Positions 21,561 through 33,740 of a stretch of DNA of 64,000 nt are shown piece after piece; within the stretch, counting starts at the first letter, position 1; the number at the start of each line of letters is the position of its first letter. Origin of the DNA: Plumapathes pennacea (lineage: Eukaryota > Cnidaria > Anthozoa > Antipatharia > Myriopathidae); NCBI GenBank assembly GCA_964036295.1, contig OZ038469.1, forward strand, positions 10,990,067 through 11,054,066, read 5' to 3'. The position numbers were made by a program, and so were the translations under genes. The notes below the pieces were generated by a model. It saw only the letters and a list, made by a program, of their open reading frames with translations. It did not search any database and was not told the DNA's origin.

Positions 21561-24279
21561 CTAAAAAGGTTGTGGCAATTTCTCTCCTTTTAGACCAGCC
21601 ACTAAATTTCTCATAGCCCCAGTGAACATTTTCTCTCTTGTTGCAGCTATAGCAGACCCAATATGTGGAGTGATAATAACATTGGATAATTTCAACAAAG
21701 GATGATCCTGTGGGAGGGGTTCTGGCTGTGTTACATCTAAAGCAGCGCCACGAATCCCTCCACTCTCTAAAGCCTTGACAAGGTCATTTTGATTAACAAT
21801 AGCTCCACGAGAAATATTGATGAGTGTTGCTGTGGGTTTCATCAGATTCAGCTCTCTTGCACTGATTAGGTTTTTTGTTTGTGGTGAGAGTGGCACTGCA
21901 AGCATTACAAAGTCAGCTTGCCTCAGGAGTTCATCAAGTGTTTCACAATACTCGGCTTCTGTAGTGAAAGTAGAGATAATATTACAAATTACACTTTTTA
22001 CTTTGTACTCTTGTATGATCATGTAGGATATGTTGAGAAAAGTGGGCTGTGCATATAGTTGTTGACATACAGTCAAAGCTCTCTGGGTGGACACTCTTGT
22101 AAGTGGACAGCTCAACTTACGGACGGCTTAACGGCTTGTGACACGGTTCATAACAGCACCCAGTTATGAAATTCATTGAATTCAGGGTCCAGTCAGCTTA
22201 CGAGACTCATTCCTATAAGCGGACAGTTCCAGTTATGGACACTTTTTCAGCTTCCTGAGGGTGTCCGCTTACGGGAGTTTTCACTGAGTTGTTTTTGTAT
22301 ACGTGATACATGACATATACAAACAGTCATCTATAATGTAGTATATGATTTAATTACTTGCATGACCCTAATTTTACCAACTATCAAAAAAGAAAAAGGA
22401 AGTACAGAATGTACTGTACAAATACCTAATATAGACCTACCCGAAAATTTATGAACCCTAGTCTTCAAAGTAGATCACTTTCAAAATTCTACAAATATTT
22501 TTAGTAAACTTTGATGACAGGCTGAGTTTCTTGTCTACTTTATGAGTTTTTCAGATGAAAACCAAACAGATAACATGTGTGCAAAAGGTGAAAAGGTAAA
22601 AAGAATGGAGTCAAAATTAGAATTTGAAGGCTTTTTTTCTACCTTAGGCATGAGAGTTGGTAGGTAAGCTACCTGTAAGTTCCTATTTGCCTTAGTTTAT
22701 AGCTGTTATATGATAAATTACCAACCTAGTGACTTCTCATCAGCCTCTGGAATTCTGCTGCGTTTGTGATATAAAATTCTCATGTCAAAACCTTTTGCCC
22801 TCTTGGCAACTGCTTTGCCGATCTTACCCAAGCTGATAATTCCCAGAGTAGAACCAGTGACCTCCATACCATACCAGTTAAAATCAATCTGAATAACAAG
22901 GAAAAAACACTGATCAAAGAGATTCTGAACACTTCACAATAACTGAGAGTGAAAGTGACCACCTTTACAGTTGTGAGGAATATATTGATTACAAGAGGAC
23001 CTGGAAAAACTGGAATGTCTAGGTTGCCAAATTTTGAATTTTAGGTGGTCAAATTCTGCACCCTCTCGCCAAAATCTTGTTCACATGCCATATTTCAAGG
23101 TCAGATTTGGTGGTCAAATGCCCCACCCCCTGAGCAATCTTCATTTCTCAGGAAATTTAAAGGGGTGTGTGTTGCATAGTATGAAATTATCCCAGGGAGG
23201 GGGAGGACTCCCTTACAAGAAAGGAATGCTCCTTGTACCACTTGGGGGTCAAAACTATGGTTTTGGTACTGCTTAGGGTGCTCAACATCAAATGCTGACA
23301 TTTTTATGTGATGTGGTACCATTTAGGGGTCGGGTGTAAGTCGAATGGACTTTCTTTTTGTTTGAAAACAGCAAGGGATAAAGTGCTTCTTGATATCGTC
23401 TTCATAGCAATATAAAGGCATCAAAACTTTAAATTCTTGGTAATTTGCTTTAATTGGTACCTTTTAGGGGTCAAAGTAAGCTTGAACCAGACCCATTTTA
23501 GTAACTCTTAGGGGTCAAAACGAAAATTCCTGAGGAGCATCCCCGTCATTTCTATGTTGGAGCCCCACCCCCCCCCCCCCCCAGGGGGGGGGGGGGGGGA
23601 ATTATACAATAATTATGCTGATATGCTGATAAAATTTAATACCCATACTTTCCCAGTCCACTTCTTTGCAACTAAATGATCACAAATGTGGTGCCTTGCT
23701 CTTAAAGTCCCCCAAAAATGGAGGATTCAGACCCCTTTGCTTCAGCTATGATGCCCATGTGCGACACACACGTGCGAGCAGCATGAAATTGATTGAGGTT
23801 TATTCGTCTTTGCTAATGCATGATTCAGCCGTGTACGATCTAGCTCTACGCACCTTAACTGTGTCAGGACTCTTCGCAATGTGATCTCCCTGTACGATGT
23901 TTCTCGCCGATGCAAGAAGCAAACCAAAGCCGAGGTCTGCAACCGCCCGGTCGCTCGACACATGATGTCCGTTACCAACGGCTATTCCGCGTTCACTTGC
24001 AGCAGCGAGATCGATGTTATCCGCGCCAGCTGCGAGGTTGCTGATGACGCGAAGATTTGGAAATGAATCCATCAACTGTCCGTCCATCATTGGACGCAGT
24101 CCGTTATAGAACATTCCGTGTATTCGCGCTTTCTCGTTATCGGTTAATTCCTCGAAGGGTGTCTTGATCCACTCGAATGTGCCACGCGCAGCTGAGTCTG
24201 CGATGGGTTTTACAAGCGGGTTAGCACATAAGGGACTCCACAGTACAAGCGGTAGCGGTTCTGTCTCATTCGTCGCCAT
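21561..24279 (-). CDS. GRHPR: GRHPR-like D-2-hydroxyacid dehydrogenase, gene B (altered Rossmann Gly)
   Basis: Exons are 24279-23854, 22888-22726 and 21958-21561, giving 328 residues in an unbroken frame. Catalytic residues R247, E276 and H295 are present. Exon 1 differs strongly from genes A and C (substrate loop [10 protein letters not shown] rather than [10 protein letters not shown]), while exon 3 is almost the same as theirs. The nucleotide-binding motif reads ISLGKIG: the first Gly of GxGxxG is Ser161. That could weaken cofactor binding, so B may be decaying or specialised. Introns hold a pogo-like element (22070-22286) and an AGGGGTCAAA-type repeat (23190-23600). The sequence GCGGATGGCCCTGG upstream of the start is shared with gene C. 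Confidence 0.85.
22070..22286. mobile_element. 217-bp pogo-like MITE in GRHPR-like B intron 2
   Basis: Inverted ends CAGTCAAAGCTCTCTGGGTGG and CCGCTTACGGGAGTTTTCACTG resemble the element at 49865-50036. TA is present on the left only, so the target duplication is imperfect. No coding sequence is present. Confidence 0.6.
23190..23600 (+). repeat. Dispersed repeat with GGGGTCAAAA motifs, ending in a C/G homopolymer foldback
   Basis: Repeated AGGGGTCAAAA and GGTACCATTTAGGGGTC blocks recur in the opposite orientation at 49045-49370 (TTTTGACCCCT and GGTACC blocks). Both copies abut a long C or G run (23568-23599 and 49045-49070). It is probably a degraded transposon family of unknown type. Confidence 0.65.
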
Positions 24280-24943
24280 CTCGAAGTGTCTCGCGCGGAT
24301 GGCCCTGGGACGAAGATGGTGGAATGGGTACTAGTGTGGCACAAGCGCGCGGTACGCGAGGTGACGCCGTGTGTGATTAGTTGATCACCAGCAAATCAGA
24401 TTTCGACATTGGGCTAACAACAAACGTTCGCTCGGGTAAGAGACTTTCTATTTCGTTCACAGCCAAAAAAAAAAAACAAACAACAACAAAACAAAACGAA
24501 AACAAAAACAATACTTATATTTTAGTTTCATTTGATGTGGATGTGGTAGCCAACTTGAATTCTTTTATGGTGAGGAGGCCTGGGAAAGAGCGTTACAGAC
24601 GGACGGACGGACGGAAGTGGCTTAGCATATTATAAAGATTGTATGTGGCTTTAGCGCAGATAAGAGCCTGGGCTCCCTATGTTGCTAGCTCCTTATGAAC
24701 CCCTTACCTTTGCATTGGCACACATCTTGGGTTTTGAAAGAAAAAAAATTGAAGATGATCGTGCCAGAGTGGAGTGGCAAACGACAGCCTACTGCTGGCA
24801 GATTGCCCTTCCAATCTGCAAACCAATAAGGACTATTACTCTAATCTATAAAACAAAACAAAACAAAACAAAACAAATCACATTCCAGTTGGTAAAATCT
24901 TCTTTAATCTGACTCTAACAATATGGTATGGTACGACTGCTCC

Positions 24944-27249
24944 CTAATTTACAGAATGCGGCAGTTTCTGTCCTTTTAAACCGGCCACTAAATTTCTAAT
25001 AGCTAAAGTACACATCTTCTCCCTCGTTGCAGCTGTAGCAGACCCAATATGTGGAGTGATAATAACATTGGATAATTTCAACAAAGGATGATCCCGTGGG
25101 AGGGGTTCAGGCTGTGTTACATCTAAAGCAGCACCATGAATCCCTCCACTCTCTAAAGCCTTGACAAGGTCATTTTGATTAACAATAGCTCCACGAGAAA
25201 TATTGATGAGTGTTGCTGTGGGTTTCATCAGATTCAGCTCTCTTGCACTGATTAGGTTTTTTGTTTGTGACGATAGTGGCACTGCAAGCATTACAAAGTC
25301 AGCTTGCCTCAGGAGTTCATCAAGTGTTTCACAATACTCAGCTCCTGCAGTACAGTAGTAGAAGAAAAAGATAAATACAATTTGTTTAGAATCATACCAA
25401 ATATAGAATATAGAATCATACCAAATTGCACAAATATATCAAATTTGCACTGATGTCACCATGATGCGCCACCCATTTTGTTAATAACAAAATTGGCTGG
25501 TTAATTATAACAAGCAGGGAATTATTATTATTATCATTATTATTGCTATTATTATTTGTTTTTGTGTCACTGAGAAATTGGTCTTAGTTATACACATTTT
25601 TGGGAGGACAGAAGGTCTTGCACTGACTGCATGAGAAACAAACACCATTGAGCAAAATTAAATTTATTGGAAGTTGTTGAATACCTAACAACTTCTCATC
25701 AGCTTCTGGAATTCTGTTGCGGTTGTGATATAGAATTCTCATGTTGAAACCTTTTGCTCTGTTGGCCACTGCTTTGCCAATGCCGCCCAAGCCAATAATG
25801 CCAAGAGTAGAACCAGTGACCTCCATACCATACCAGTTCATATCAAACTGAAAAAAAAAAAAAAAAAACCTTGGACTACTATTCTAATCTATAAAACAGA
25901 AACAAAAAAAGACACATTCCAGTTGGTAAAATATTCTTTTAACATTTATAATGAGTGTCAGTCAATAATATAAGTTAGCATGTTTAGTTTACCAGATAAA
26001 ATACTCCCTTGAATTCAACGCAATAGAACGAGTAGCCTCCTGACAGAAGATCCATGAGCAGCTCCATTTTACTTTGCCACAGTAAGAGGTAAGCTGCTTG
26101 TGGGTCTGCAGTCAGGAGGCTATATAAACAATAAACTACTTTTGACGAGGAAATATGTACAGATAATTGTCCGAGGATATTATCTGTTCCGAGAAGTGAA
26201 CAGTTGCCCGAGAGTGAAGCTTGAGGGCAACTGTGAGCTTCGAGGAACAGTCCAAGGACAATTATCTGTGCATATTTCCGAAGCCAAAAGTAGTTTATTG
26301 TCTTTATTATCCTTCAACTATTTCCTCTTGCAGTGCAAATAATGGCGCAAGGACTGTGAAGCTCTTTGGTGCTTTCTGGAACTGCTTTTTCGACAAATGA
26401 ATTGATGTCCTCCTCGGTAGTTATCTCGTAATGGTTTTTTGTGATTAATATAGAAAACTGTGCTCCGATATTGTCAATAAACAGCGATAGTTCGCCAGGC
26501 GTGGGTTATTCACTGATAACGTCCGCTCATGAGCGGACGTTAGTCAGTCACATGTCACGATTCTACCAACCATGCGCGGGAGGAAATATTTGATGGGTCA
26601 TAAAGGGAGATATCAAGGGGATATCTGAGGTTATCGTATTTCTATTTATTACAATTTCTACTGTATGTCAATCAATTGTTGCATGTTGGGCATTTGTCTT
26701 ACTCAGTTCCCCCCCCTTCTCTCTCCACTTGCCCACCCCTCCCCACCCCTACATGTTTCTTTTTGTGAATGCCATAGAATGGTCCTTAGTTAGGAAATGA
26801 ATCGACGCACGGTGTACACGTAACACTTCTACATGCACCTTAACTGTGTCAGGACTTTTCGCAATGTGATTTCCCTGTACGACGTTTCTCGCTGACGCAA
26901 GAAGCAGCGCAAAGGCCAAGTCTGCAGTGCAGTCACTCAACACATGCGGCGTGTTACCCACAACTATTCCGCGTTCAGTTGCAGCAGCGAGATCGATGTG
27001 GTTTACACCAACTCCAATGTTGCTGATGACGCGAAGATTTGGAAACAAATCCATGATCTGTCCTGTCAGATGCATTCCATAACAGAACATTCCTTCTATT
27101 TTCGTTCTCTCGCTTTGTTGATCATCATCGATTAGTTCCTGGAATGGCTTGCGGACCAGCTGGAATGTATCACGCGAAGGCGAGTCAAGAATGGAGTCCA
27201 AGATGGGGTTAAAATGCAGACAAGATACGAGAGGAAGTTCTGTAGTCAT
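24944..27249 (-). CDS. GRHPR: GRHPR-like D-2-hydroxyacid dehydrogenase, gene C
   Basis: Exons are 27249-26839, 25847-25685 and 25344-24944, giving 324 residues, the same exon lengths as gene A (411, 163, 401). The chosen start, [10 protein letters not shown], aligns with gene A; an in-frame ATG 36 bases upstream (27285) would add 12 residues. The Rossmann motif GLGGIG is complete (G156, G158, G161), and R242, E271 and H290 are present. It is the best-preserved member of the cluster. Its start codon lies 122 bp from that of the DHRS7-like gene on the other strand, so the two probably share a promoter. Intron 1 contains a 172-bp palindromic element (26129-26300). Confidence 0.9.
26129..26300. 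mobile_element. 172-bp near-perfect palindrome in GRHPR-like C intron 1
   Basis: CAATAAACTACTTTTG at the left is mirrored by CAAAAGTAGTTTATTG at the right, and pairing continues through GGAAATATG and CAGATAATTGTCC toward the centre near 26210. A further short palindrome, AACGTCCGCTCATGAGCGGACGTT, lies near 26518-26541. It is a foldback or MITE structure without an ORF. Confidence 0.75.
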
Positions 27250-27371
27250 GGTGGAGAATGGGAGTCGCACAGGCGCGGTAGCCAAGTTTTTTATACTGCT
27301 CGCTCGACGCGGATGGCCCTGGGGACGAAGTTATCCTCCCCTTGGTGCGACTGTGAGTTGAGCTGGGAGTT
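27250..27371. promoter_or_regulatory. Shared 122-bp region between divergent start codons
   Basis: The GRHPR-like C start (27249, minus) and the DHRS7-like start (27372, plus) are separated by 122 bases with several CpG dinucleotides. It contains GCGGATGGCCCTGG followed by GACGAAG, also present upstream of GRHPR-like B (about 24296-24318). No TATA box is evident. A bidirectional promoter is inferred from the spacing. Confidence 0.6.
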
Positions 27372-27725
27372 ATGTCACGACTTTTCCTGCTTGCAGTCAT
27401 CGTCCCGATCCTCGGCTTTCTGCTGTTTAAGTATCAAGAGTCCGATTTAACCCTTTTGGTTTACAAGACTCTCGGGCAAAGCCCGGCTGCACTGCGCGGG
27501 AAGGTCGTGTGGATCACTGGAGCATCAAGTGGAATCGGCGAGTATTTGGCGTACGAGTTGGTTCAACACGGCTGCAAACTTGTGCTGTCTGCGAGACGAA
27601 AGAACGAGTTAGAGAGGGTAAAGCGAAAATGTACAGGTAGGTTTAAATACGAGAGCTTTTTTTTTTCTTTTGTCCGCCATGCAACGTCCATCAAGGGGAG
27701 GGGGGAAGGGGGAGGAGAGAGAGAG

Positions 27726-27759
<34 letters not shown>

Positions 27760-30700
27760 GGGGGAGAGAGAGAAAGGAGGTTATAAAATGGGATAGAAAA
27801 CAGTCTCTTCCAGGAGACAATCTACTCAAAAAGCGTTAAGGATGGCATTTGTAAGTGTTTCCCCTCTTCCTCCCCCTCCTCCCTCCCCATCTTTTGTCTC
27901 CGGATCCGCCCCCCGCCTTCCCTGGTACTCAGGTTATTAACTGTGGATACATGCTATACAGTGTAGATCCAGTGGATAAGTGTTAAACTTTATTTCAGTA
28001 CTGTATATTAACTGAGAAAGATAATTATATAATTATGTAACATAGTAAGTTATTTAGTGATCAACTAGTTCTAGTAGTTCAGTAATTTTCATTGTGTACA
28101 TAATAAAAAAAAAAACTATTATTATAACAGTATGTTTATTATATATTATTTAGTATCTTTTTTCTTATATTCTCAGAGAAAGCTGAGGAATTGGTGCCAT
28201 CTTTCAAAGAAAGTGACATTTTAGTTATTCCTCTGGATTTAAGTAAATTTAGCACCCACAAAGAATTAGCAGGGAAAGCACTCAAACATTTTGGAAAGGT
28301 AGGGTATGGACAAAGTATAATATCATATGGTATCATTTGATATAATATTGTATCATTTGACAACTTCACTTGACTGACCATCAGACGATAATAATATTGT
28401 AACAGTAAGTTATAAAATACTACTTAAAAAAAGTGTCACTTTACCACCATGTTATTGCTCTTGATCTACTGCCAAAAAGCTGATTTTTAAACATATTCCA
28501 GCACAAAACAACTTCTCACCAGTCCAACCTAAAAATAATTTCATTTTCCCAAGCACATCAAAGTGAGCCGATATTTTCCTTCCCCTCATAAATCTGAAAT
28601 AGATTGTCAGAAAGGACCACCACTATGATGGTTCCTGACTACAGTATGCACGTAAAGTGTGAAAAAAAGAGTGATTTTGAAAAGAGCAAAGTCATTTAGG
28701 ACTCTTCTTCCACTGGCCCATTCAATTATGGCCGATCCATTGAGTTTTAATTTGCCCATTTCTTTTTTTTGCTTACCAGATAGACATTCTAGTGAATAAT
28801 GGTGGACAGTCACAGCGGGCTTGGTTTGCCCGTACTCCTCTGGAGGTTGACCAGGCCCTTATGGACACCAATGTCATTGGAGCTGTCTCTTTAACCAAAG
28901 CCGTTCTGCCTGGCATGATGCAAAGGAGGGAGGGACAGATTGTGGTTGTCAGCAGCATTTTAGGAAAAGCTGGTAATTAATATTTAATATTTAATATTTA
29001 ATAAATAGTTTAATTTAATTTGGTTGTCAAGATGTTAACCTTTTTAAAGTGGCAGGGAGGAAAGGGCTTTAGAATGTAGTTTATGCATGAAAATTGGGCA
29101 TGGACATTATTTTTAACTGGAGCTGTCAACATAAAGCCCAAAATGACACAATACGCCCCCAATGAAGCCAAAGAGGTTTCACGTTTTTTACTTTTTCTTC
29201 CTTTTCAGGATTTCCCGTTGAGGCCACATACAGTGCAACTAAACATGCATTACATGTATGTCAAATACTTCACTTCAAATAATGCCAATTACTAAGAAAA
29301 CTAAGAACATGAGGATATGTGGTGCCTGTTTAGGTTTGTCCACAAAATTATACTTTACATGCAGTGTTTGCCCTGTGCATGTAGTGAGAGCAATCTTTGT
29401 CTCAATCCAATTAATAAGCAATGTGACATCATCGATGTTTTGTGAAATTGTTGTATCCCATCAAGCCTCTCGGACATGTTCTTGGAAATGATCAACGTTT
29501 TTTAAACACTACCCCCCCCCCCCCCCCCTTTTTTTTTTTTTTTTTTTTGCCAAAGGAATGCGATCAATAATTTAGTTAATGCTGGATTGCTTGAATCGAG
29601 CTCCTGGCATGCATTTTATTTAGAAATAAAATGGGACTCAAGTGACGTGGTATTAAAAGAACTTTATCGTGTTAAATTCGAGTAATGCACAAAAAATTGC
29701 GTACCAGAGCAAGAGCGTTATTTTGAAATTTATTTCGATTTCCTTGTTGTATTGTTAAGGCAACCATGCCTGAGTAATCCAAAGAACAGTGAGGGAGCGT
29801 AGAAAAAGATTTGAGGGCATTTGCCTGCTTTTTTGTATCATATATGCAATAAGTAAATGATCTTAGTTCGAGACATCTGTTTCAATTCGTTTTATTGCAA
29901 TCAATATTTGCGAAACTGTGGTGGAAATCCTCGGAAGGTTAAAGGGGGCAGTGTCATGAGATACGCATGCGCGCGCGTTTGGTCGAATCTTGAAAACCAA
30001 GTTGGTGGATCTGCAGCTCGATCGCTCGCCGCCGTTGTGGGCGCCATCTTGGATTTCAAACTTAAAAACATTGGGGATTTTTGGTTTTCAAGATTCGACC
30101 AAACGCGCGCACATGCGCATCTCATAACACTGGCCCTTTAATACTTCATCAATTTTAACGTTGCTCTTTTGTGTCGTCAGGGTTTTTTTGATTCATTGCG
30201 GATTGAAATGTTCGACTTGAACATTCACGTCCAGGTGGTTTGTCCGGGTCCGATTATTTCAGAAGTGGCGCAAAATGCCGTAACAGAGGATGTTGGCGTG
30301 GTAAGTTTATTGCAGCACGTCTGATGAGCTTTTGCATGGGTCTCCCTACGTATAGAATTATAGCAGCCCCTCCTTTTCCCTCCAAGATCGTAGTGCGGGA
30401 GCCCAGTCGTTAGCGCAGAAGACACTTCCCCATTTTTCGCGGCATAGTCTTCTGCGCTAACGACTGCAGGCGTCCGCAATACGATCTTGGAGGAAGAAGA
30501 GGGACTGCTAGCAGTGGCCCCTGGTTGCACTATCTATTCTACAGTGTGGGTACAAACCTACCCAAGTTTGTTGTATTGCTGTTAGTTCATTTTTTATATC
30601 CGTTTTCACAGTCGTGCGCAGTATGCTGGGCTGAGATAATTTGGCGGGCCACCTGATGACACAAATTGGCGGATGACAGAATGGAGAATTCCCTATTTGG

Positions 30701-32450
30701 TTATAGTGCAATCCTTTAGAAATGACACCAAGCTCAGCAGAGAGATTTAGGTGACAGACACACGTTCAGAAGGACACTAACTGCCTCCGTCGTTCTGCTG
30801 AACAGGCTACTATACGGAGTATTTTGAGTAGACGTACTATTTGCTACTGCGCATGACTGTGAAAGTGGTTTATTAACCACGATGTGTACCTTATTTATTT
30901 ATTACATTGGTAATAACATGCATACAATAATTTCTGCATTCTGATTGGCTGAGCGCACGTCAATTTATCCCAAACAGTGCAAAAACGTGAAATTAACAGT
31001 GCAGAAATGTGAAATTAACAGTGCAGAAATTTGAAATTAAAAATTGCCGACAGCTGGCGCGCGTATTTGCGAAGCCAAACAAAACAAAAGGGCGTGTTTT
31101 CAACCCTCAGGACGATTCCGATTCTGTTTGCGAGAAAGCAAAGTTCTTGAGAGACATTTGTGAACTGTAAAGAAATTGAAAAAATTGCGCGACGTAAATC
31201 ATGTTATTAACAAGTAATCACATGATTTCTCGTGCAATTTTGGAATAAATCATGCGATTACCTATACAAATACCTTGCAGAATTTTCTAAGAGATATGTA
31301 TGAAAAGCGGAATTGAGGCTGAAAAGACATCAGGTTATCTCAGAATTTGGGTTGTCGGCCTTCCTTGATATCAGATTTATAAGAAACCACCTTTTATTTC
31401 CTACATTCTTTCCTTTTTTGTATCAGAAATATAAAGATTCGGGTTATTATGCTGAGATGGTGTACAAAGGAATGCGTACCGAGCGTTGTGCCGAGTGGAT
31501 GGCGGTTGCCATGGTAAACAGGTTGGACGAGGTTTGGATCTCTGAGTACCCGGCACTGGTCACACCCTACATGGGACAGTACATGCCTGACCTCTATAGA
31601 TGGTACGTCGTCATGCGGTCCTGCTTGTCACATTACACTGTACAGACCTTACCCTGACAACGGTATACATACTCAAACACGTCGATAAATTACAGAAAAG
31701 AGTTTCATCAAACACTGGGCAAATCTGATCGCAACAGCTTCACTTTCAAGTGCACCTGAAATTTACTGGGTCTTTCAGTCCTAAGGATTATTAGAACCCT
31801 AAATGAACGTTTTTCGGTAGGTTTGCCCTCCGCTTTCGCGCTTGCTGCATGAGCGGGCTACACACTAAGTAAATATTCTCCCACGATAACTACCGTAAAT
31901 GCTCTATTAGGTCCCCCTCTCTCAAAACCTCAAATTTATACCGAAACATCGAGAAACGTTATTTAGAGGTCGTAAAGTTTCTTAGAGGTCACCAGTAACG
32001 TTAGTTGTGCCTTCCAATGAAGTTAATGAAGCTGGCGGGCAGTGATTAGTATCGTGGGCTCATGTCTAGCGTCCAAGGGCGGCCTTAGCGACTTCCGGTT
32101 AGAAACTGAGAAATATATTGTAATATAACGTTTACCACTCTTATTTTATCTTTTCTTTTGTGTGTGGGTTGTCAGGTTTTCTAAGCGTTACCTCCCGGAC
32201 ATGATTCAGAAAAAATATAAAATGCCATCAAGATTCAAAACTAAGGTGAGTGCATCGCATATTCAAGTTGAACTTGTTAAAACCTGTTTAGCTAAAAATA
32301 TTCAATACTTTTGCCAAATTAAAGAGTCTGTCTTTGTCTATAATAGAGTACAAAGTTGAATGAGGACAAAGACACTTAGTGACAAACTTATTCTTATTTC
32401 AGACCGGGCGACCTGGCCTGGCTAATATTTTTGGCGTCAAACATTGTTGA
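27372..32450 (+). CDS. DHRS7: DHRS7-like short-chain dehydrogenase/reductase, copy 1
   Basis: DHRS7-type enzymes are membrane-anchored NADP(H) oxidoreductases acting on steroids, retinal and related carbonyls. Exons: 27372-27636, 28177-28298, 28780-28972, 29209-29255, 30181-30300, 31427-31602, 32176-32245, 32403-32450, total 346 residues (human about 339). A hydrophobic N-terminal anchor spans residues 3-20. The cofactor motif TGASSGIG is at 49-56, the NNG structural motif is in exon 3 (ILVNNGGQSQ), the catalytic Ser is near 188, and YSATK gives Y201 and K205. The last exon is short and its splice is chosen because GTGAGT follows AAG; reading through would end at 32359 instead. Introns carry a TTAA-flanked MITE and a foldback. 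Confidence 0.92.
27726..27754 (+). repeat. Poly-A run in DHRS7-like intron 1
   Basis: About 29 consecutive A bases in a purine-rich tract (GAGAGA and GGAGG flanks). Confidence 0.9.
29943..30137. mobile_element. 195-bp MITE with TTAA target duplication
   Basis: Inverted ends of about 60 bases (AGGGGGCAGTGTCATGAGAT at left, complement of AGGGCCAGTGTTATGAGATG at right, both followed by CGCGCGTTTGGTCGAATC) are flanked by TTAA at 29939-29942 and 30138-30141. TTAA duplications are made by piggyBac and a few other superfamilies. Non-coding, in intron 4 of the DHRS7-like gene. Confidence 0.82.
30361..30513. mobile_element. ~150-bp foldback element in DHRS7-like intron 5
   Basis: The left arm CTCCAAGATCGTA and AGTCGTTAGCGCAGAAGAC is mirrored by GTCTTCTGCGCTAACGACT and ACGATCTTGGAG. 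It forms a hairpin with arms of about 60 bases and a short loop. It is MITE-like, with no clear target duplication. Confidence 0.75.
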
Positions 32451-33740
32451 AATTGCTGCCTCATTTACGGTTAGCAAACCCGATCGTCAAATGCTTACTA
32501 GCCGAGAGTTACGTGGGATCAATCCCCGCTCAAACTTCAAGGTGTCAGAACCTGGCTCTCTTGAGCGAGCAAAATAGCAGGCCCGTCTCTCATTGAAAAA
32601 CGAACCATCGGGACGGGAAAAATATCCGGCTTTTTCTGTGACCACCCGCTTTAGTTTTAGCAGTTCGCTCATTGCTGTTGCGGATCCCCTGCCATACGAA
32701 AAATGGCGAGGCGAAATAAAATAAAGTAATAGCAGTTGCAAAAGAAAGCCCTGGGAAAGAAATATTGAACGGAATTTGACTAACTAAGTTTGGTGTAAGG
32801 CTTGTTGCCGCTTTTAGAATCTCAGTTCAGTCACACGCAGAAGAGAAAGCTTTTAATTGGCAAAGTTCGATCCTTTCTCCCATACTTTTCAGTTAATGAG
32901 CCCACAAATAATGATGTTATCAACAGGGATGGCTCGAGTGAAAGTGTTCACTGGTGGAATTGAATATTCAACCTGTGAATATTTATTTTGGTTAATACTA
33001 GCATGAGGTAGAGCCTCCATCATCACAATATTACAGAATATGACAGAAGACCCATGAGCAGCTTCCATTTTACTTTGCCACAGTATTACAGATATATCTG
33101 ACCATTTGGACGAGGAGAATCTGCGAACAAACTAATAATATGTGTAGTTGGTCTATATTTTTTGTCTGGACCTCCTACTTTTGGGAATGCTTAGACTGAA
33201 TTGAATCGATATACAATACATGGGAACTATGAGGAGACAAACTATATCTTATAGCGGTTCTCTCCTTCGTCACAGGATTGACCTTCACCTAAGACACTAG
33301 AAGTCAGCAAGGAATACTTTTGCTAAACGTCCTGTGTTTGGTGGGCACATTCAGTAGGTTTTAAGTCAAATCTTTTTCAGCCAATAAAGAGACTAAAGGC
33401 TCAAGGCACTGACACGACATCTTCTAACAACTCGACCCCCCTCCCCCTCGGGGGGATAGTCCTCCTGATATATATGTCCTATATATGGCAGTGAAATTGA
33501 GATAAAGCTCATAGTCTACAAACATGTTTTATTTACCGCTATTCACCTCCACTTCGGCGAATAATTGTTTTAGTATATACCATACAAGTTTAGTAACCAA
33601 CTCCCAAATAGCTATTTTATTTCCGACAAAAGTGGGAAAAAATTGAGGTGAATAATACTTGATATTCCGAGACTGAGGAGCCAATCAGAGCGCGCGAAAA
33701 GCATTATTCACTTGTGTGGTATATACTAAACACTGTTATT
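32451..33740. other. Spacer between DHRS7-like copy 1 and the sulfotransferase, with repeats
   Basis: No gene is seen. At about 33028-33090, CCCATGAGCAGCTTCCATTTTACTTTGCCACAGTA shares a block with 26050-26083. From about 33530 to 33731 there is a copy of the repeat that is nested in the element at 43987 (shared CAACTCCCAAATAGCTATT and CAGAGCGCGCGAAAAGCA). Confidence 0.6.

Noticed and set aside
27563..27829. Minus-strand ORF with poly-Phe
   Set aside because: It is produced by the intronic poly-A and purine tract in the DHRS7-like intron 1.
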